A stretch of 8,715 nucleotides of DNA from Deltaproteobacteria bacterium (GTDB lineage Bacteria > Desulfobacterota > GWC2-55-46): positions 1 through 8,715 of the forward strand of contig JAUSLB010000202.1 in NCBI GenBank assembly GCA_030646655.1, written 5' to 3'. Shown here in pieces: positions 4,862-8,715 of this stretch. Positions within the stretch are counted from its first letter, which is position 1. Every line of letters begins with the position of its first letter. The notes under the pieces were generated by a model that saw nothing but the letters and a program-made list of their open reading frames with translations, was not told the origin of the DNA and did no database searches. The position numbers and the translations under genes are program-made.

Positions 4862-6442
4862 TTATGCGCTTATCGTCCCGAAGTTCTTCCAAACCCCCGG
4901 CGTCCCCCCGGTAGTGCAGACCCAGCCTATACTGCCTCCAGCGGATGGGGACGAGTTGTGCCTTACATCCCCCACCGAATGGGTGAAGTCCTTGAATATC
5001 GAGGATGCGTCTGTCGGGATGACCGCCTCCTTGGGTATATCCCTTCCCACCTCGTGAAAGTTTGTCCCGTCAGGGGTAAAGAGGACAAGGGTTGATCCTG
5101 TTCCGTAAACCCCGCCCTCTTTTAGCTTTATGTTCGCGCTCTCGTAAATCCTTGTGAAAGAGTCATTGAGCCTGAAATAAAGGGTCTGCCCTGCCTGCGC
5201 CCCGGTTAAATTGCCTATGTTCGTGGCTACGGTATTCTGGAATACATACCTGTTCCTTATTTTTAATAGCGCAGGGGCCGAGGCGTTGGAAGATATCGCA
5301 AGCTCCACCTCATTTGTCGGCGAGAAGTTCACGACGGTATTCGTCAGGCTCATCCCGGAATAAGCCGTGCTGAAGGCCGTATTGGTATTCTCCCATACTA
5401 TTGAAGTGCAATTAGACGCTGACAGAGTAGTCCTTGTCCCAGCCGAGCCGTTGAAGGTATTGCAGGCTATAGCAACCTCTGATATTGACGTGAGGTCTAT
5501 AGCCGTATCGGTATCCCAGAAATAATTCCCGTTTATATCAAGCCCCCTGAGCGTTGCGGCCCCTTTTATCCCGGTCGTGTTATACTCGATATGGTTCTTG
5601 GTAACTTCAGCGCCGTACAGGGTACCTGCCTGAAAATCTATCCCGATGCCATTCCTTCCAACCGCGCACTGCTCTATCAAAACCCCGTCGGCGGCGGTCG
5701 CAAAAGATAAAATGATGCCGGTAAGGTTTATCTGAGAGAGGCAGTCCGCAAGGGTTATTTGCGTCGCGTTCTGCCCTGAAGGCGAAGAAGAGGAGACCTT
5801 AAAGCCTGTCCCGTGCTTATAGTATGTCCCGCTTATCAGCTTTCCGAACTTCGCTTGACAGGACTGCAAGTTGATGTTGAAAGAGTCCTTTACATGGAAG
5901 CCGATAGCATTGTCGTTGAAAAAGTCATAGACATATATCCGCTCAAGCGTCCAGATGTAAGTCCAGTCGAGGAGTATCCCGCCGAGGGCGTTTGTGCCAC
6001 TCTGCCCGTCTATGCCGAAGTCGTGGAGAAAACCCCTTTTCTTGCTCCCGTCAGTAGTGCCGTCGCCCTGAGATTTAAAGGCGAAGTTTGTAAAGGCGGT
6101 AGCCACCTTAAAAATCGTCCTTATCCTGCCGTCCCCATAGAGTTCAATCCCGTCGGGAAGAGTAAGTTGCCCTGATATATAATAAGTCCCGGCCGGGCAA
6201 TAGACGCTTTTACCAGTGTCTATTGCCGACTGTATTGCTGCGGTATCGTCCGTTACACCGTCGCCCTTTGCGCCGAATGCCCTCACATCCGCACAAGGGG
6301 ATTTTGCCTTAAAATCAGAGATAACCCCGTGCGTGCCGTCGTTATAATGCTCTACGAGGGCGAGCCTGTTTAATGTGTCGGCCTTCATCGGATGATCCGC
6401 CCCGACCATCTCTTCAGTGTGCTGAATCCTATAGTCCGCCAT
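4862..6442 (-). CDS. tailspike with pectate-lyase-type right-handed beta-helix
   Basis: This 526-residue protein has a short N-terminal attachment part with GADHPMKADTLNRLALVEHYNDGTHG (14-39), followed by the beta-helix entry signature VRAFGAKGDGVTDDTAAIQSAI (53-74) and YCPAGTYYISGQLTLP (81-96) of the Pectate_lyase_3 superfamily. The helix coils run to about residue 370. The end carries a jelly-roll-like part (about 385-470) and a GWVCTTGGTPGVWKNFGTI tail (about 505-523) that I recall from similar prophage spikes. Such proteins trimerise and bind or cleave surface polysaccharide. Which glycan, and whether this one is an active depolymerase, cannot be read from sequence. AAGGAG lies 5 nt before the ATG; the previous gene ends 17 nt upstream. 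It is coded between the tail-tip protein and the hub rather than after the hub. Confidence 0.85.
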   Translation of the reverse strand: MADYRIQHTEEMVGADHPMKADTLNRLALVEHYNDGTHGVISDFKAKSPCADVRAFGAKGDGVTDDTAAIQSAIDTGKSVYCPAGTYYISGQLTLPDGIELYGDGRIRTIFKVATAFTNFAFKSQGDGTTDGSKKRGFLHDFGIDGQSGTNALGGILLDWTYIWTLERIYVYDFFNDNAIGFHVKDSFNINLQSCQAKFGKLISGTYYKHGTGFKVSSSSPSGQNATQITLADCLSQINLTGIILSFATAADGVLIEQCAVGRNGIGIDFQAGTLYGAEVTKNHIEYNTTGIKGAATLRGLDINGNYFWDTDTAIDLTSISEVAIACNTFNGSAGTRTTLSASNCTSIVWENTNTAFSTAYSGMSLTNTVVNFSPTNEVELAISSNASAPALLKIRNRYVFQNTVATNIGNLTGAQAGQTLYFRLNDSFTRIYESANIKLKEGGVYGTGSTLVLFTPDGTNFHEVGRDIPKEAVIPTDASSIFKDFTHSVGDVRHNSSPSAGGSIGWVCTTGGTPGVWKNFGTISA

Positions 6443-6459
6443 CTCCGCTCCTTCTTAAG

Positions 6460-7236
6460 CTATTTCCTTCCCTTAAGGTTTATCGTTATATCCCTGTAGA
6501 GCCCGCCGCTCTTAAGCGGGTTTCTGAACCTCGCGTCAGGCCTCATGAGAAAAATATCTGACGGAGCGTTCGAGCTCTCCCAGGCGACAAAGAAGTTCTT
6601 AAGTCCTGATGCCTCCCGCCATGTTCTCACCTTCTCGTAAAGGGCGCTGTCCGCGTCCTCGAACCTTAATGAGAAAGACCTCTCCGCGTATTTCACATGC
6701 GCTCCCGTCACATAACCGCCTTGGCTTAAGTTCTCATTAAGCCTTGCCTCCTCGCCGTATGGGTCAAAGCCGGACGTAGCGTAATCGAGCTCTGTCGAAT
6801 TGCCCCAGACGCATATCGCCATATACGGCGCCCCCGAATGTCCCGTTATCTTAAGCCGCCAGTACCTTTTAGCGCCCGGAGCGGTGAACTCTTTTAAATA
6901 AACGGAATCGGCGGCAACCGCCTCCGGAGGGAATGAATCATTTATATCAGATGAGAAATTATCGGCTGAATACTGTAATGCAACGGAGGCGCCGATCGCC
7001 TTAAGGTTATGCCCGAGTATGGCGATGTAGTCCGCTGTCCTCTCCCTTCCTTCCCCCGTGTCAACGGTTATATACTGCGGGTCAGAGGGATCGGCGGCCG
7101 CCCACCTGTCCACCTCGAGCATATTGTAAATGTTAGCGGCAGGGCATCCCTGCGCCTCGGATGCGGCTGTTAAGATCGAGCCCTCCGAGCCCGGGATAGA
7201 ATCGTAGTAGAATTTTATCTTATTCCAGATCGCCAT
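6460..7236 (-). CDS. phage tail-tip structural protein with discoidin-like fold (Dit position)
   Basis: This 258-residue protein starts AIWNKIKFYYDSIPGS. The region about 35-148 has the pattern of a discoidin/F5-8C-type galactose-binding beta-sandwich: ADYIAILGHNLKAIGASVALQYS (68-90), a loop, then YWRLKITGHSG (125-135) and IAICVWG-like strands (139-145). The C-terminal part (about 170-258) has GGYVTGAHVKYAERSFSLRF (173-192), NFFVAWE (214-220), FLMRPDARFRNPL (229-241) and YRDITINLKGRK (247-258), like tail-tip proteins coded just after the tape measure. Position suggests a distal-tail (Dit-like) part that joins tube and hub. The ribosome site is modest (GGCGG about 8 nt before ATG). A promoter, if any, is not visible in the 88 nt upstream. 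Function is inferred from order and fold pattern. Confidence 0.65.
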   Translation of the reverse strand: MAIWNKIKFYYDSIPGSEGSILTAASEAQGCPAANIYNMLEVDRWAAADPSDPQYITVDTGEGRERTADYIAILGHNLKAIGASVALQYSADNFSSDINDSFPPEAVAADSVYLKEFTAPGAKRYWRLKITGHSGAPYMAICVWGNSTELDYATSGFDPYGEEARLNENLSQGGYVTGAHVKYAERSFSLRFEDADSALYEKVRTWREASGLKNFFVAWESSNAPSDIFLMRPDARFRNPLKSGGLYRDITINLKGRK

Positions 7237-7297
7237 CTCAAAATCCGCCCTTTCCGGTACCTGTTCAAATATCTAATGCCTGCTTTATTGATTTTTC

Positions 7298-7326
7298 AGA
7301 GGGCCGGAAGATATCTTAAGCCCTCT
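7298..7326 (-). terminator. terminator-like hairpin at the lipoprotein stop codon
   Basis: AGAGGGC (7298-7304) pairs exactly with GCCCTCT (7320-7326), and the loop holds a second palindrome AAGATATCTT (7308-7317). The hairpin begins in the lipoprotein stop codon (TAG, 7327-7325). On the minus strand the next bases are GAAAAATC, not a U-run; on the plus strand ATTTTATT follows. It could be a weak or bidirectional terminator or a processing site. Confidence 0.4.
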
Positions 7327-7771
7327 ATTTTATTCGCCGCAGCTTCTTCTCTATGTCGTCGAGAATCCACTGCTGGTACACGCCGGACGGCTCACCTTCT
7401 TTCCAATATGAAACAACCGGCTTGTTATTTGTGAAAGAAAATCCCGCAAATTCCGGATAGTCACTTACAGTAACTTTTACACCGCCGTCCCTTTTTAAAA
7501 GCCTGATGCTGATCCTTTCCCTGCTATAGGCCCCTTCTTTTCTGTTTTTAGTGTCGATATAGCCTTCTTCCTTCCTCATCTGGTTTATCACGAACCCCCG
7601 TTCATTGAGGGTGTTCACCACGGCATCCCAGACCCTGTCGTAACTTTCATTGAAGAGCCTCGGCACGCCCGTAGGCGTGTAGCTTTTCTGATGATGATAA
7701 TAGCATCCAGCAGGAATCAAAAAGAGTAAAAGAATAAAGAGCGTTTTCAAACCGATAGTGAGTCTTTTCAT
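7325..7771 (-). CDS. small lipoprotein, probable phage cargo gene (moron)
   Basis: This 148-residue protein has a clear signal peptide: basic MKRLTIGLK, a hydrophobic core (about 10-19) and a lipobox ending PAGC with Cys23. Tyr at +2 (not Asp) suggests sorting to the outer membrane. The mature part has LFNESYDRVWDAVVNTLNERGFVI (39-62) and EEGYIDTK (68-75), an arrangement recalling BamC/NlpB-like or related small alpha/beta lipoprotein domains. It ends with a basic helix (IEKKLRRIK). AAGGAGG lies 4 nt before the ATG. The gene sits between tape measure and tail-tip genes, with a 95-nt AT-rich gap upstream and an 88-nt gap with a hairpin downstream. It looks AT-richer than neighbours, mostly in its 5' part. 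A superinfection-exclusion or envelope-altering role is possible, not shown. Confidence 0.75.
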   Translation of the reverse strand: MKRLTIGLKTLFILLLFLIPAGCYYHHQKSYTPTGVPRLFNESYDRVWDAVVNTLNERGFVINQMRKEEGYIDTKNRKEGAYSRERISIRLLKRDGGVKVTVSDYPEFAGFSFTNNKPVVSYWKEGEPSGVYQQWILDDIEKKLRRIK

Positions 7772-7866
7772 GGAGCCTCCTTAAAAATATGCGCGTTATG
7801 GGCTTTCTAAGAAAAGACTACCATAAAAACCAATATCTCACAAAATGTTTATTAAAACTGCCGTAT
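7772..7866 (-). promoter_or_regulatory. AT-rich leader of the lipoprotein gene
   Basis: This 95-nt gap is distinctly AT-rich compared with the tail genes and ends in the AAGGAGG ribosome site. The best promoter-like pair on the minus strand is TTGGTT with TAGAAA 18 nt further on, a weak match (3 and 4 of 6). A separate promoter would fit a moron, but the sequence does not show one convincingly. Confidence 0.3.
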
Positions 7867-8715
7867 TTACATTGTTTTTACGGTAACCGCTATATTCCTG
7901 TCCCCCGCATCTTTTAAAGCCGGGATTATGTTGTCGTCGACTATCTTCTGCCAGTTCTGCTCGGACAAGGGGTTATAGACCTGTATTGTGATGTGCTGGG
8001 TCGTCGTTGCATTCGCCTCCGGCACTATCCCGCCCGATAACGCCTTGGCGCCACCTTCGCCAGAGCCTGATGAGGATGTTCCGGTAGGTCCTCCCAAAAC
8101 CTCCTGCACCCCGGCGGCCGCGATCAGGGCCGCCCCCGCAACAGCGCCGAACTCGGCCGCCGACGTAAAATGGAGCGCCGCCGTGGGCAGCCCCATCGCG
8201 AGGTCCCTGAACCCCATGGCCGTTTCAAATATCGCCCACACGGCTGCCCTCGCGGCAAGGCCGGTAAGCTCGATCTTTACTTGCTGGGCCATGACCTTGC
8301 CGAACTCCTTGGCTGAGAACCTGTGAGTTTCAACGAACTTCAGGAGCTGGTCTTCCATGGCCTGATAGGCCTTAGACTCCACATTCTTTCTGGATTCTAC
8401 GCTTTTTTCTTGCAGTCTGTCATATCCCACTATCGCCGAGAATTTCTCCGCGGAAAACTCGACGTGCTTGTCGTAAAGCTTTTCCAGGTAATCATAGGTC
8501 TCCTGAATCCCATTGATATAATCTTTTTTTGCCTTATCATAATTCTCGCCTGTCTTAAAAAACCAGAAAGGCCCGCTCAAACCCGCTTCACTTTTTGAGC
8601 TATCCTTGTTTGTCTGCACAGACGACAGCTCATTGAACGCGCCGTTTAGCTCTCCTACAGATGCCGCCAAGTCCTTTGCGGCGTTTTGAAAGGCCCTGTA
8701 CCCCTCCTCTATTTT
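7867..8715 (-). CDS. phage tail tape-measure protein, C-terminal 282 residues (cut by window edge)
   Basis: The frame is open to the window edge, so the apparent TTG start near 8670 is not a start; the upstream codons read KIEEGYRAFQNAAKD into LAASVGELNGAF. Tape-measure proteins fill the tail tube and set its length; part of them may enter the host membrane at DNA injection. The visible fragment has a long polar helical region (about 1-145 of the fragment), then a hydrophobic Ala-rich stretch (about 150-203) with ELTGLAARAAVWAIFETAMG and FGAVAGAALIAAAGV, a Gly/Ser linker, and a final alpha/beta part with HITIQVYNPL and IIPALKDAGDRNIAVTVKTM. That order is typical of tape-measure C-termini in phages and prophages. 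It is followed by the lipoprotein gene 95 nt downstream. Confidence 0.85.
   Translation of the reverse strand, partial: KIEEGYRAFQNAAKDLAASVGELNGAFNELSSVQTNKDSSKSEAGLSGPFWFFKTGENYDKAKKDYINGIQETYDYLEKLYDKHVEFSAEKFSAIVGYDRLQEKSVESRKNVESKAYQAMEDQLLKFVETHRFSAKEFGKVMAQQVKIELTGLAARAAVWAIFETAMGFRDLAMGLPTAALHFTSAAEFGAVAGAALIAAAGVQEVLGGPTGTSSSGSGEGGAKALSGGIVPEANATTTQHITIQVYNPLSEQNWQKIVDDNIIPALKDAGDRNIAVTVKTM

Noticed and set aside
5813..6175. Plus-strand open frame of 120 codons
   Set aside because: Antisense to the tailspike, low-complexity shadow of beta-helix codons, no family resemblance and no ribosome site of note.
7988..8598. Two plus-strand open frames (112 and 91 codons) opposite the tape-measure gene
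   Set aside because: They are antisense to a recognisable tape-measure C-terminus and do not resemble any protein family I know.
8668..8670. TTG as start of the tape-measure gene
   Set aside because: The frame remains open up to the window edge with tape-measure-like residues, so the gene starts outside the window.

Overview
The window holds the right-hand (late) end of a tailed-phage genome integrated next to host housekeeping genes in a Gram-negative bacterium. All genes I can support are on the minus strand, so biological order runs from high to low coordinates. Lipid A synthesis (lpxC), an outer-membrane-type lipoprotein and AGGAGG-like ribosome sites show a Gram-negative host. Frequent ATA (Ile) and AGG (Arg) codons at moderate to high GC resemble Nitrospirota, Desulfobacterota-type or related environmental lineages. 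I cannot place it more precisely.

Phage part (8715 down to 972): the C-terminal part of a tail tape-measure protein (cut by the window edge); a small lipoprotein that looks like an inserted cargo gene (moron); a tail-tip structural protein with a discoidin-like fold; a pectate-lyase-type beta-helix tailspike; a tail hub/baseplate protein; a 250-nt gap rich in hairpins; a small fibre-like protein with an HDHDG motif; a hypothetical protein; and a lysis-like cassette of a one-TM small protein, a DUF5675 protein with an L,D-transpeptidase-like His/Cys motif, and a GTA-type three-TM holin. Most late genes are spaced by 22 nt or less or overlap, and most have good Shine-Dalgarno sites, as expected of one late operon. 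No sheath, capsid, integrase, repressor or att site is visible, so siphovirus-like morphology is likely but not proven.

Host part (below about 871): a DUF2905 membrane protein expressed from a perfect-consensus sigma70 promoter that puts the transcript start almost on the GTG start codon, followed by the N-terminal half of lpxC (cut by the window edge). The phage/host junction must lie between about 872 and 971.

The points most worth a second look are the lipoprotein directly downstream of the tape measure, the structured 250-nt gap before the fibre gene, the apparently leaderless DUF2905 transcript, the DUF5675 protein as possible lysin, and late-operon read-through toward lpxC. I see no CRISPR array, tRNA, transposase or reverse transcriptase, and no clearly new multi-gene system.
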